A DNA stretch of 64,000 bases, taken from Trujillonella endophytica. Its GTDB lineage: Bacteria; Actinomycetota; Actinomycetes; Mycobacteriales; Geodermatophilaceae. The notes beneath the pieces were generated by a model. That model made no database searches. It was not told the DNA's origin and saw nothing but the letters and a program-made list of their open reading frames with translations. Both the position numbers and the translations under genes were made by a program. Positions 9,827 through 18,860 of the stretch are shown in pieces (within the stretch, counting starts at the first letter, position 1; each line of letters starts with the position of its first letter). Location of the stretch: assembly GCF_019799905.1 (NCBI RefSeq), contig NZ_JABGCI010000001.1:62001-126000 (forward strand). Direction: 5' to 3'.

Positions 9827-11443
9827 TCAGCGCGCTCTGGCCAGCGCCGCGGCGAAGCGGTCGTGGTCGGCGCGGACGTCGGCCATCGGCGCCATCAGCT
9901 CCTCCTCGCCGACGGCGGCGACGGCCGCCCGCAGGCGCAGCTCCGCCCGCCGTCGTCGGCGCCGCGCCCGGGCGTGCACCAGCGGTCTGGAGAGCAGCGC
10001 GAGCAGGAGACCGGCCAGCAGCCCGCCGAGCAGCAGCAGCGTCGGCAGGGGGATGCCCTCCACCCGCGGCAGCGGCACGACGTCGTCCAGCTGGAGCAGG
10101 CCGAGGCCGACCAGCGCCAGCAGCCACAGCACCCCGACGAGGGCGACCGCGGCCAGCAGCCACTGCAGGCCGCCGACCGCGCGCTGCCACAGCGGCGTCC
10201 GGTCGGGCCCCAGGTCGGTGCCGGCGACGGCGGCGTCGAGCCGGTCGGCCAGCCGCTCCTCGGAGACCTCGACCTCGCGGCGCAGCGCGTCGGCCCAGGG
10301 CCGCGGCAGGCCCGCGCCCGCGGTCTCCCGGGCGGCGCGCACGGCGGTGGACACCGCCGCCTTCTGCACCGCGCCGGCCGTGGGCAGCGAGGTGCGGGCC
10401 AGGACGCCGTCCGGGGTGCCGGGGCCCTGCCCGGTGCCCAGGTGCAGCCGGCGCAGCGGGTCGGGGCGCAGCTTCTGGGCCCAGCGCACCAGCGGCCAGC
10501 CGGTGCGCGCGGCGCCGTCCCGGCGGACCGACCGCTCCACCGCCGCGCCGACCACGGGGACCCCCGCGGCGCCGGCGAGTGCGTCGGTGAGCCGCTCCCG
10601 GTCCGCGCGGACGGCCTTGCCGGCGCCCGCGCCGTCGCCGGCGCAGCAGCTCCGCAGCTCGGCGACCGCACCGCTGACGTCGGCGCCCAGCCGCTCGGTG
10701 GCCGCCTTGCGGGCGGCGACCCGGCGGGCGAGGTCGGTGCGCAGCTCGCCGAGGCCGGCGCCGGTGCGCGCGGAGACGGCGAGCAGCGGCGTGCCGCTCA
10801 GCCCCTCCCGGTCGAGCAGGCCGCGCAGGTCGGTCAGGCACGCGTGCGCCGCCGCGGGGTCGAGCCGGTCGACCTGGTTGAGGACGACGAGCAGCACGCC
10901 GGCGTGCCCGGCCAGCGGCACCAGGTAGCGCTCGTGCACGGCGGCGTCGGCGTACTTCTCCGGGTCGAGCACCCAGACCAGCACGTCGACCAGGCCGACC
11001 AGCCGGTCGACCTCCAGCCGGTTCTCCAGCCGGATGCTGTCGTGGTCGGGGAGGTCGAGGAGGACCAGTCCGTCCAGCGCCGGGTCCGGCGGGTGCCGGT
11101 GCCGCCGGGGCACCTCCAGCCAGTCCAGCAGCCGGTCCTGCGGCTCGTCGCCCCAGACGGTGGCGTGCGCGACGCCGGTGGTCGGGCGGCGGACGCCCGG
11201 GCTGCTCACCTCGGCCCCGGACAGGGCGTTGAACAGGGTGGACTTGCCGCTGCCCGTCGCGCCGGCCAGCGCGACGACGGTCGCCTCGCCCAGCGCCGTC
11301 CGGGCGCCCGCCTTGGCCAGGAGGGAGCGCGCCCGCCCGACCGCGGCTGCCTCCTCCGGCCCCTCCAGCCGCTCGGCGGCGACGTCGACCGCCTCCCGCA
11401 GGGCCGTCAGGCGGTCGGCCAGCGGGGTCTCGCGAGCCCTCAT
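9827..11443 (-). CDS. Dynamin-like large GTPase with C-terminal membrane hairpin
   Basis: A 538-residue P-loop GTPase. G1 is AGATGSGKST, G3 is DLPDHDS, and the G4-like motif is LNQVDRLD. Around residues 420-490 two long hydrophobic helices (LLAAVALVGVLWLLALVGLG and LLLLGGLLAGLLLALL) are separated by a short polar loop, followed by an Arg-rich segment, so the protein should be membrane-anchored. The ATG overlaps the stop of the upstream GTPase gene as ATGA. Paired bacterial dynamins (DynA/DynB, IniA/IniC) remodel membranes or support septation; that role is inferred. Confidence 0.82.
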   Translation of the reverse strand: MRARETPLADRLTALREAVDVAAERLEGPEEAAAVGRARSLLAKAGARTALGEATVVALAGATGSGKSTLFNALSGAEVSSPGVRRPTTGVAHATVWGDEPQDRLLDWLEVPRRHRHPPDPALDGLVLLDLPDHDSIRLENRLEVDRLVGLVDVLVWVLDPEKYADAAVHERYLVPLAGHAGVLLVVLNQVDRLDPAAAHACLTDLRGLLDREGLSGTPLLAVSARTGAGLGELRTDLARRVAARKAATERLGADVSGAVAELRSCCAGDGAGAGKAVRADRERLTDALAGAAGVPVVGAAVERSVRRDGAARTGWPLVRWAQKLRPDPLRRLHLGTGQGPGTPDGVLARTSLPTAGAVQKAAVSTAVRAARETAGAGLPRPWADALRREVEVSEERLADRLDAAVAGTDLGPDRTPLWQRAVGGLQWLLAAVALVGVLWLLALVGLGLLQLDDVVPLPRVEGIPLPTLLLLGGLLAGLLLALLSRPLVHARARRRRRRAELRLRAAVAAVGEEELMAPMADVRADHDRFAAALARAR

Positions 11444-13140
11444 CGGCCGGTCCGCACCGCGGCGACGAGGCCGGCGGTCGCCTGCCGCAGCCCCTCGGCG
11501 GCGTGTTCCGCGGGCGCGGCGGCCGCGATCCGCTCGTCGAAGCGGTCGCGCTCGGTCTGCAGCAACCGGTCGGCCCGCTCCAGCAGGTCCTCCCGTGCGC
11601 GGTCGGCCAGCGAGCGGACGGCGGAGTCCCCGAGCACCGCCTCGAGGACCCGCTGGCCCACCGCCGTCGTCCCCCCGGCGACGGCGATCTCGCCGCCGGT
11701 GAGGCCCCCGGTCGAGGCGAAGACGGCGACCATCACGACCGCCCCCGCGCCGTTGACCCCCCAGGACATCAGCCGGGCGCGGGTGCGCTTGTCGGCGCCC
11801 AGGTCGCGGACGAGGTCGAGGACGGCGCCCTGCCAGTCGCGGACCTGTGCCGCGGCGGCCTCGGGGAAGTCCGGCGAGACGGTGGACAGCGCGGCGGCCT
11901 CCTCGCCGAGCAGGTCGGACCCGCCGGGCAGGGCCCGCCAGGTGCCGGTGGTGCGCTCGGCGGCGCGGTCGGCCTCGGCGCGCAGCAGCGTGGCCACGCC
12001 CGTCTCCAGGGCGCCGGACAGGTCGTCGGCCGGGGTCGGCCGGCCGGTCAGTGCGGCGGTGAGCCGGTCGCGCAGCCGGCCGACCGAGCTCTGCAGCGAG
12101 CGCATCCACTCGCCCGTGCCGACGAACTCCTGCCAGCGGGCGAGCACCTCCCCGCGCAGCAGGGCGCCGCCCCGGACGCCGTCGTCGATGGTCGAGCAGG
12201 CGTCGGCGTAGGCGGCGTGCGCCGCCGCCCAGAGCTCCCGGGCGGCGCGGTCCTGCTCCTCGACGGCGGCGGCGACGGCCGCGACCCGGCCCTCGAGGCT
12301 GGCCAGCGCGCCGGTGAGGGTCTGGCGGACGACGGCGGCGCGCTGCTCCCGGTCGGCGGCCAGCGCGTGCAGCCAGCCGCGCAGCTGAGCGACCTGCTCA
12401 TCGGGGAGCAGACCGCCGACCAGGGGCCGCTCCTCCACGACGAACAGCCGCGCGGCCGACAGGCCGGCGCGCTCGAGCATCCCGGCGAGGTCCTGGGCGA
12501 CCTCCGCGGTGGCCTCGGGGGGCACGCGGTCGAGCACCACGGCCAGCGCGGTGCCGCGCTCCTGCGCGGTGCGCAGCACGTCCCAGGGGACGGCGTCGGC
12601 GTAGCGGGCGGCGGTGGTCACGAAGACCCACAGGTCGGCGGCGCCCAGCAGCTGGGCGGCGAGGTCGCGGTTGGAGGCGACGACGGAGTCGACGTCGGGC
12701 GCGTCGAGCAGGGCGAGCCCGGCCGGCACCGCCTCGTGCGTCACCAGCTCCAGCGTGCCGGCGCCGCCCGGGCCGCCGGTGACCCGGGACAGGCCGGGGA
12801 GCACGCGGTCACCGGCGAAGGCCGCGGCGTCGCCGGGCGAGCAGACGAGGACGGGCGAGCGCGTGGTCGGGCGGAGCACACCGGAGGCGGTGACCGGGAC
12901 ACCGACCAGGCTGTTCACCAGCGTGGACTTCCCCGCCCCGGTGGAGCCGCCGACGACGGTGAGCAGCGGGGCGTCCAGGTCGCGCAGCCGGGGCAGCAGG
13001 TAGTCGTCGATCTGGTCGACCACCGCGCGGGCGGTGCGGCGGGCCTCGTCGCGGCCGGCCGTGGCCAGGCCCAGCGGCGCCGCGGCCACGCGGTCGCGCA
13101 CGTCTCGGAGCGCGTCGGGCAGCCGTGCGGGGAGCGTCAC
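11440..13140 (-). CDS. Dynamin-like large GTPase, first gene of the pair
   Basis: A 566-residue GTPase. G1 is GGSTGAGKST, the switch-II/G3 region is DAPDVDS, and the G4 position reads VVLDRVPP, which lacks the usual NKxD and is degenerate. A coiled-coil-rich helical stalk follows, then a hydrophobic segment around residues 475-515 (GAGAVVMVAVFASTGG and on) that could insert in the membrane. The GTG at 13140 is chosen because MTLPARLP starts the conserved part; upstream codons belong to an AraC remnant. The SD is weak (GGGG). Stop overlaps the start of the second GTPase, so they form a heteromeric pair in all likelihood. Confidence 0.8.
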   Translation of the reverse strand: MTLPARLPDALRDVRDRVAAAPLGLATAGRDEARRTARAVVDQIDDYLLPRLRDLDAPLLTVVGGSTGAGKSTLVNSLVGVPVTASGVLRPTTRSPVLVCSPGDAAAFAGDRVLPGLSRVTGGPGGAGTLELVTHEAVPAGLALLDAPDVDSVVASNRDLAAQLLGAADLWVFVTTAARYADAVPWDVLRTAQERGTALAVVLDRVPPEATAEVAQDLAGMLERAGLSAARLFVVEERPLVGGLLPDEQVAQLRGWLHALAADREQRAAVVRQTLTGALASLEGRVAAVAAAVEEQDRAARELWAAAHAAYADACSTIDDGVRGGALLRGEVLARWQEFVGTGEWMRSLQSSVGRLRDRLTAALTGRPTPADDLSGALETGVATLLRAEADRAAERTTGTWRALPGGSDLLGEEAAALSTVSPDFPEAAAAQVRDWQGAVLDLVRDLGADKRTRARLMSWGVNGAGAVVMVAVFASTGGLTGGEIAVAGGTTAVGQRVLEAVLGDSAVRSLADRAREDLLERADRLLQTERDRFDERIAAAAPAEHAAEGLRQATAGLVAAVRTGR

Positions 13141-13169
13141 CGCGCAGGAGTGCCCCGATCGGCCGCGGA

Positions 13170-13527
13170 CTACCCCTGGGCGCTGTCGCCCGGGAGACCA
13201 CCGGCGGCGGTCGCCGCACGCTGCCACTCCCAGGGGGTCATCCCGTACGCCTGCCGGAAGCGGCGGGTGAAGTGGCTGGGGTCGGCGAAGCCGCAGGAGC
13301 GGCCGGGTCGAGCCGATCGAGCGGCGCAACCCGGCCGGGGACGTGAGCCGGGCGCGGGCGTCCTCCAGCCGCTGCTCGATCACCCACTGCTCGAGGCTCC
13401 ACCCGGCCGCGGCGCAGGCCTGGTACAGCTGACGCACCGACACGTTGTGCGCGGCCGCGATGGTCCGCGGGGTGAGCGCCGGGTCCGCGAGGTGCTGCCG
13501 GACGTGGGCCCGCACCCGGGGAAGCAC
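13170..13527 (-). pseudogene. Frameshifted and N-terminally truncated AraC-family regulator
   Basis: The C-terminal DNA-binding half of an AraC regulator is recognisable in two frames. Codons from 13527 read VLPRVRAHVRQHLADPALTP, then a first helix-turn-helix (SVRQLYQACAAAG). Around 13310-13330 the frame is lost. The second HTH (CGFADPSHFTRRFRQAYGMT) continues in another frame to a TAG at 13172-13170. One extra base in 13300-13330 accounts for it. No sensing domain is present upstream. The remnant runs directly into the dynamin-like gene. Confidence 0.75.
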
Positions 13528-13638
13528 TTCCGGCAGGGCCGCGCCGCCGTGGAGCGGGAGCTGGCGGCGGCTCCGCCGGAGATCCGCCGGCGGTTCCAGT
13601 GGCTCCCGGCCGGCGTGCCCACGGACCTGCCGCGCTGA
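13519..13638 (+). pseudogene. Possible 3' fragment of an unidentified gene
   Basis: On the plus strand the frame from about 13519 to the TGA at 13636-13638 reads GKHFRQGRAAVERELAAAPP and ends ...PAGVPTDLPR. Nearly every codon ends in G or C and the composition is protein-like, unlike typical antisense shadows. It begins exactly where the AraC similarity on the other strand ends. I cannot name the parent family. It may be the tail of a gene joined here by a deletion. Confidence 0.35.
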
Positions 13639-13681
13639 GCTCGGGTGGGCATCCGGTGGCCCGCGGCGGTCGGCCGGGGAC

Positions 13682-14320
13682 TCAGTCGACGGCGCTGCGA
13701 GCGCGCTCCTCGCGCAGCTCCCGGAAGACGCGGCGGCGCAGCCGGTCCTGGTCGCGCTCGGCGGGGTCGAGGAAGCGCAGGCTCATGAGCCAGTCGGTGC
13801 CCCGGGACTGCACGCGGACGACCTCGCCGCGGTACCAGGAGGCGCCGTCCTCCAGGTGCACCGTCACGCCCAGAGCGGTGCCGGGCTCCGGTGTGTTGCC
13901 GAAGCCCTCGACCAGGACGCTCACGCCGGCCTCGCTGAGGTCGCGGGACTCGCCGGCGAGGTCCACGCCGCGCGTGGTGACCGTCACGGGCACGCTGACG
14001 CGGCAGCGCACCGCGATGCGGCGCTGGCGGTCGACCGCGGGCTCGGTGACCGACAGGTACCAGCGGGGCACCGCGCCGAACTCGACGCGGGTCACGACGG
14101 CGCGCAGGGCCCGGCCACCGGACGGCCCCTGCCAGAACACCTCGACCTCCTCGCCGACCGTGACGACGTCCTGCCCGACGTAGTCCCCGACCGACGGGCG
14201 CACGACGATCGCGGAGGCGTCGGCGGTCTCGACCCGGGCGTTGACCGAGAGCCCGCGACCCACCGACGTCACGTCGGAGGCGGTGTCGGCCACGGGGTGG
14301 TCGACGTCGGGATCGCTCAT
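13682..14320 (-). CDS. PilZ-domain c-di-GMP-binding protein
   Basis: A 212-residue protein with an N-terminal YcgR-like barrel (about residues 25-100) and a C-terminal PilZ domain. The c-di-GMP-binding motifs are present: RQRRIAVR (RxxxR, near residue 98) and DLSEAGVSV (D/NxSxxG, near 127). PilZ proteins change the activity of partner proteins when c-di-GMP binds, for example in motility, polymer secretion or development. AGGAAG stands six bases before the ATG. It lies downstream of a diguanylate cyclase on the same strand, 125 bp away. Confidence 0.9.
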   Translation of the reverse strand: MSDPDVDHPVADTASDVTSVGRGLSVNARVETADASAIVVRPSVGDYVGQDVVTVGEEVEVFWQGPSGGRALRAVVTRVEFGAVPRWYLSVTEPAVDRQRRIAVRCRVSVPVTVTTRGVDLAGESRDLSEAGVSVLVEGFGNTPEPGTALGVTVHLEDGASWYRGEVVRVQSRGTDWLMSLRFLDPAERDQDRLRRRVFRELREERARSAVD

Positions 14321-14445
14321 GGCTGCTTCCTGTGGTTCCAGGCGGTGCTCGGGTCCCGGAGGTCCGGGGAGGCGAAGGTAGCTGTCTCCGGAACTGCCGC
14401 GACCGTCGGGCGGGGGGTGTGTCACCCCGGAGGGTCAGCGGGCGG

Positions 14446-15696
14446 TCAGCGGGACTCGGCGGCGAGTTCGTTCGCCCCGCGGGGCAGCGGCAGCGGCGTG
14501 CCGACGGCGTTCCGGGTGGCCTTGGCGACGTAGAGGCGCTCGTCGGCCCGGCTCATCAGCTCTGCGGGAGTCAGCCCGCTCCCGGCGGCGACGCCCAGCG
14601 AGAGCGTCAGCTCCCCGCGGTCGAAGCCCGGGGGGACCAGGGAGGCGACGGCCTTGCGGAGGGCCTCGGCCAGCTCGGTGGCCCGGTCGGCGTCCGAGCC
14701 CGGCATCAGGACGGCGAGCTCGTCACCGCCCAGGCGGGCCACCAGGTCCCCGGCGCGGACGCGGCGGATCAGCAGGCGGGCGACCTCGCGCAGCGCCATG
14801 TCGCCACCGGCGTGCCCGTGCCGGTCGTTGACCTGCTTGAAGTGGTCGACGTCGATCACGACGACTGCCACGGGGTCGTCGCCGGGGCCGGACCCGGCGC
14901 AGGCCGCGGTGAGCTCGGCGTCCCAGCGGCGGCGGTTGGCCAGGCCGGTGAGCGGGTCCTCGTGGCTGAGCCGTTCCAGGCGGTCGAGCAGCAGCCGGGT
15001 GCGCTCCCGCTCGCGGAGCAGGTTGACGCGGGTGGTCAGCTCGCGGAAGCCGAGCGTGTGGCGGACGGCGTGGGTGACCGTGGCGACCACCGTCGCGGTG
15101 GCGAGCCAGACGACGACCGCCGCGACGTCGACGTCGGGGATCCCCCGGGGGGCGAGCAGGACGGCGGCGCCGAGGGCGCTCCAGGTGAGGGTGACGAGCC
15201 CGACCGTCCAGCGCACCGGGGCGGCCAGGATGCCGCCGACGCCGTAGATCGCCAGCAGCAGGCCCGAGGCGTAGGACTCGGTGTTCTCCACGTGGGCGAC
15301 CATCCAGGCCACCGTGATCTGCACGGGGGCGAGGATCGCCAGCGTGAGGAGCTCCGGCCGGCGCCGGCCGAGCGGGGACCGCCACAGCAGGAACAGGCCG
15401 GCCAGCATCGGCACGTCGGCGAGCAGCCGCACGGCGAGGAACCGCGGGGCCAGGGCCGGCTCCAGGTAGAAGTCCAGCAGCGACCAGGCGGGGAAGACGA
15501 CGACCGCCACCAGGCCGATGACCAGCCCGGAGATCCGCGCGCGCTGCATCATCAGCGCCTCGACCTCCGCCTCGACCTCCGCCTCGGCCGCGGCGTCCCC
15601 GCCGGGCTCGCGGCTCTCGGCGCGCGCACTGTCCTCCGCCGGCGGGTCGCCGGGGAGCAGCGCGCCGACGAGGCGGCGGATGGCGGATGCGGGCAC
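14446..15696 (-). CDS. Membrane-bound diguanylate cyclase (GGDEF domain)
   Basis: The 416-residue protein has an acidic N-terminal tail, about six membrane helices (residues ~50-220), a short coiled coil and a GGDEF domain. The active-site loop reads RLGGDEL, a conservative change from GGDEF, and the RxxD inhibitory I-site (RAGD) is five residues upstream. VVIDVDHFKQVNDRHGHAGGD gives the other conserved elements. It should make c-di-GMP with product inhibition. GTG 15696 is chosen as the first start of the conserved-looking N-terminus; ATG codons at about 15550 would remove the acidic tail. Confidence 0.85.
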   Translation of the reverse strand: MPASAIRRLVGALLPGDPPAEDSARAESREPGGDAAAEAEVEAEVEALMMQRARISGLVIGLVAVVVFPAWSLLDFYLEPALAPRFLAVRLLADVPMLAGLFLLWRSPLGRRRPELLTLAILAPVQITVAWMVAHVENTESYASGLLLAIYGVGGILAAPVRWTVGLVTLTWSALGAAVLLAPRGIPDVDVAAVVVWLATATVVATVTHAVRHTLGFRELTTRVNLLRERERTRLLLDRLERLSHEDPLTGLANRRRWDAELTAACAGSGPGDDPVAVVVIDVDHFKQVNDRHGHAGGDMALREVARLLIRRVRAGDLVARLGGDELAVLMPGSDADRATELAEALRKAVASLVPPGFDRGELTLSLGVAAGSGLTPAELMSRADERLYVAKATRNAVGTPLPLPRGANELAAESR

Positions 15697-15817
15697 ACCC
15701 GTCCATCGGCACCCGCACGCACCCTCCTTGAGGCGCTGGACGCCGCACCCCTCGCGCGGGTGAGCCGCTCGGCGTCCCGGTGACGGACAGCGACGCGCGC
15801 GGAGGAGGACTGCGGGC

Positions 15818-16519
15818 TCAGCCGCTGCGGCGGGCGGTGTAGCTGCTGACGAACTCCCGCAGGCCCTTGGTCGGCCGCAGCCAGGCACCGTCCGGCGGCA
15901 GCGCGTCGAGCCGGACGCGGTCCAGCGGGACGGCGAAGGCTCCCGGCACGTCCTCGATGTCGATGAACTCGAGCAGCTCCGAGCCGATCGCGTACCCGGC
16001 CACCTCGCTGAAGGCGACGACGGTGACCTGCGTGCCCGCCCGGACGAGCTCCTCCAGGGGCTCGGCGAAGTTGCGGCCGTCCCCGGAGAAGACGACCAGC
16101 CGGCGCAGCCGGTGGCTGTGCGCGCGGACGGCGATGTGGTCGAGCATGTCCTGGTCGATGTCGTCGTCCGGCTGCGTCTTGGGCCGGGCGAACACCGCGT
16201 AACCGAACCCGCGCAGGGCCTCCACCCAGCCGCGCATGCTGCCGACGACGGGCGGGATGTTGGCGAACACGCAGGCCTCGACGTCCGGGGCGTCGGGTGC
16301 GGTGTCACCCCCGCCCACCCCACCGGCGCCCTCGACGAACCACGCGGCGATCGCGTCGAAGCGTGGGCGCGAGGCCGCGGTCGGCCGTGCGCCGATCACC
16401 GTCGACAGGGTCATGTCGATGTTCGGCGCGTCCCAGATGAGCAGGTCCAGCGCCGGGCGGGGCCGCCCCTCCGGGGCCTCGACGTCCGCGGCGGTCGCCG
16501 GCTCGAGCAGATCGGTCAC
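15818..16519 (-). CDS. NYN-domain (LabA/DUF88-like) putative RNase
   Basis: A 233-residue PIN-like NYN protein. The conserved acidic residues appear in LLIWDAPNIDMTL, KTQPDDDIDQDM and VVFSGDGRNFAEPLEELV, which match the metal-binding pattern of NYN nucleases. Family members act on RNA; the target here is unknown. The GTG start has a weak ribosome-binding site. It sits between a diguanylate cyclase and a GGDEF-EAL protein on the same strand, with gaps of about 120 bp on each side. Confidence 0.85.
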   Translation of the reverse strand: MTDLLEPATAADVEAPEGRPRPALDLLIWDAPNIDMTLSTVIGARPTAASRPRFDAIAAWFVEGAGGVGGGDTAPDAPDVEACVFANIPPVVGSMRGWVEALRGFGYAVFARPKTQPDDDIDQDMLDHIAVRAHSHRLRRLVVFSGDGRNFAEPLEELVRAGTQVTVVAFSEVAGYAIGSELLEFIDIEDVPGAFAVPLDRVRLDALPPDGAWLRPTKGLREFVSSYTARRSG

Positions 16520-16632
16520 GGAGGCAGTCTGCCCCGTCGGCACGGGAGCCGGTCGCGCAGGCGGTGGGGGGACGACGACGGCCTCCGGCGGGCCCCCCGG
16601 CGACCGGGCCCGCCGCCGTTGCCGCGGCCCGC

Positions 16633-18720
16633 TCAGCGCAGGGAGCCGGCCAGCGCCAGCGCGCACGAGTCCCCACCGGCCGCGCGCACGCGCCCGGCCC
16701 ACTGCCACACCTCGCTGGCCGGCATGGGCCGGGCCAGCAGGTAGCCCTGCGCCAGGTCGCAGCCGGCCTCGCGCACCATCTGCAGGTGCTCGGCGGTCTC
16801 CACGCCCTCGGCGACCGAGCGGATGCCCAGGGTGCGGGTGAGCGCCACGATCGCGGTCAGCACCGCGCCCGTACCGCCCGTGGCCAGCTTCTGGGCGGCG
16901 AACAGCAGGGAGCGGTCGATCTTCAGCGTCCCGATCGGCAGCGCCATCAGCTGGGCCAGCGACGACCAGCCGGTGCCGAAGTCGTCGATGGCGACCCGGA
17001 CGCCGGAGTTGCGCAGCACCGAGAGCTGGTCCTCGGCGCGCGTCGGGTCCTCGGCCACGCTGGTCTCGGTCAGCTCCAGCACCAGCTGGTCGGGCGCGAG
17101 GCCCGAGTCGTGCAGCGCGACGCGGACGTCGCGCACGAGGGTCTCGGCGGAGAAGTGCCGGGCACTGATGTTCACCGACATCCGCAGGTCCAGCCCGTCC
17201 GCGGCCCACGCGGCGGCCTGCCGGGTGGTCTCGCCGAGCAGCCACCGGGTGATCGGGATGAGCTGGCCGGTCTCCTCGGCCACCGCGAGGAAGGCGTCCG
17301 GGGTCAGCAGGCCGCGCTCGGGGTGCTGCCAGCGCAGCAGGGCCTCCACGCCGTCGATGGCGCCGGTGTCGACCCGCACGACCGGCTGGTAGTGGACGAC
17401 GAGCTGGTCCAGGGCGCCGTCGCGCAGGGCGTTGGCCACCTCCAGCCGCCAGCGGGCGGCGTCCCGCAGCCCCGGGGAGAACAGGTGGATGCGGTCGCGG
17501 CCCGACCCCTTCGCGGCATAGGCGGCGGCGTCGGCGTCGCTGAGCAGCTGGTGCGCCTGCCGCTGCCCGGGCTGGCCGACGGCGACGCCGATGCTGGCCG
17601 ACAGCGGCACCGAGATGCCCTCGCCGACGAACGGCTGGGCGAAGGACTGCTGGAGCCGGAAGGCCAGCGCGGCCGCCTCGGAGAGGTCGCACTCCCGGGC
17701 GAGGACGAGGAACTGGTCGCCGCCCAGCCGGCCGACGGCGTCGTCGGGGCGGACCTGCCCGGCGAGCCGGGCGCCGACCTCCTGGAGCAGCTGGTCGCCG
17801 ACCTCGTGGCCCAGCGAGTCGTTGACGGTCTTGAACCCGTCGAGGTCCAGGAACAGCAGGGCGGTGCGGGTGGGGTCCTCGCTCAGCGACTCGCTGGTCA
17901 GCTCCAGCAGTCGGCCGCGGTTGGGCAGCCCGGTGAGGTCGTCGTGGGTGGCCTGCCAGGCCAGCGCCTCGAGGTGACGCACCCGCTCGGTGATGTCGGT
18001 GTGGGTGGCCACCACCTGCGGGCTGTCCTCGACGCGGGCGGCCTGCAGCCGGTACCACTTCCGCTCCTCGCCGAGGGGGAAGACGTAGTCGTGGGCGAAG
18101 GTGGTGGCGGTCCCCTCGCGCAGCTCCCCCATGCCGGCGGAGATCTCGCGCAGGTCGGTGGGCGAGAGGCCCTGGGCCATCACCGTCAGGTAGTCCTTGC
18201 CCACCAGGCCGGGCCGCAGCCCCTTCTCCTGCGCCTGCTCGGCCTGCTGCTCCCAGACCCGGTTGACGGTGAGGATCCGCCCCTCGTCGTCCAGCAGGAC
18301 GGTGGGCGGTGGCAGCGCGTCGAGCACGGAGCTCAGCCGGCGGATCTCCGCGGCCTGCTCGTCGCGGACGCGGCGCTCGCTCTCGACGTCCCGGAAGAAC
18401 ACCGACAGGCCCAGCGGGTCGGCGAAGGCCCGCACCTCGAACCAGCGGTCGACCGGCTCGTAGTGGAACTCGAACCGCCGCGGCTCCCCGTCGGTCAGCA
18501 CCGCCGTCAGCTGGAGCTCCATCTCGGAGCCGCGCAGCGCGGGAAACGCCTCGAAGAGGTCGCGGCCGAGGAGGTCCTCGGCGCGGCGGAGGACGAGCTC
18601 CTCCACGGCGGCGTTCAGGTAGGTGATCTGCCAGTCGCGGTCGAGGTGGTAGACGGCGTCGGGCACCGTCGCCAAGAGGTCGCGCTGCGCAGGCATCGCT
18701 GCGCCGTCGTCTCCGTGCAC
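16633..18720 (-). CDS. PAS-PAS-GGDEF-EAL c-di-GMP phosphodiesterase
   Basis: About 695 residues. Two PAS domains (residues ~10-245) precede a GGDEF domain whose active loop is GGDQF, so cyclase activity is doubtful. The EAL domain is intact: GVEALLRWQHPERG, MSVNISARHF, LELTETSV, IDDFGTGWSSLAQL and AEGVET. The protein most likely hydrolyses c-di-GMP, with the degenerate GGDEF perhaps sensing GTP. The GTG at 18720 has AAGGA nine bases upstream; the ATG at 18696 is an alternative start. No membrane segments are seen, so it is cytosolic. Confidence 0.88.
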   Translation of the reverse strand: MHGDDGAAMPAQRDLLATVPDAVYHLDRDWQITYLNAAVEELVLRRAEDLLGRDLFEAFPALRGSEMELQLTAVLTDGEPRRFEFHYEPVDRWFEVRAFADPLGLSVFFRDVESERRVRDEQAAEIRRLSSVLDALPPPTVLLDDEGRILTVNRVWEQQAEQAQEKGLRPGLVGKDYLTVMAQGLSPTDLREISAGMGELREGTATTFAHDYVFPLGEERKWYRLQAARVEDSPQVVATHTDITERVRHLEALAWQATHDDLTGLPNRGRLLELTSESLSEDPTRTALLFLDLDGFKTVNDSLGHEVGDQLLQEVGARLAGQVRPDDAVGRLGGDQFLVLARECDLSEAAALAFRLQQSFAQPFVGEGISVPLSASIGVAVGQPGQRQAHQLLSDADAAAYAAKGSGRDRIHLFSPGLRDAARWRLEVANALRDGALDQLVVHYQPVVRVDTGAIDGVEALLRWQHPERGLLTPDAFLAVAEETGQLIPITRWLLGETTRQAAAWAADGLDLRMSVNISARHFSAETLVRDVRVALHDSGLAPDQLVLELTETSVAEDPTRAEDQLSVLRNSGVRVAIDDFGTGWSSLAQLMALPIGTLKIDRSLLFAAQKLATGGTGAVLTAIVALTRTLGIRSVAEGVETAEHLQMVREAGCDLAQGYLLARPMPASEVWQWAGRVRAAGGDSCALALAGSLR

Positions 18721-18860
18721 TCGCCCGCTTCCTTCTCCCCCTGCGGAGCCCGGCTCCGTGCTCCGGGCCCGTCGTGCCGGGAGGCAGCGGGCCCACGACG
18801 GCACGGAGTCCGACGCACCTCCGAGAGTAGTGGCACGCCGGGGTCCCGGGCAGTGCTGTG

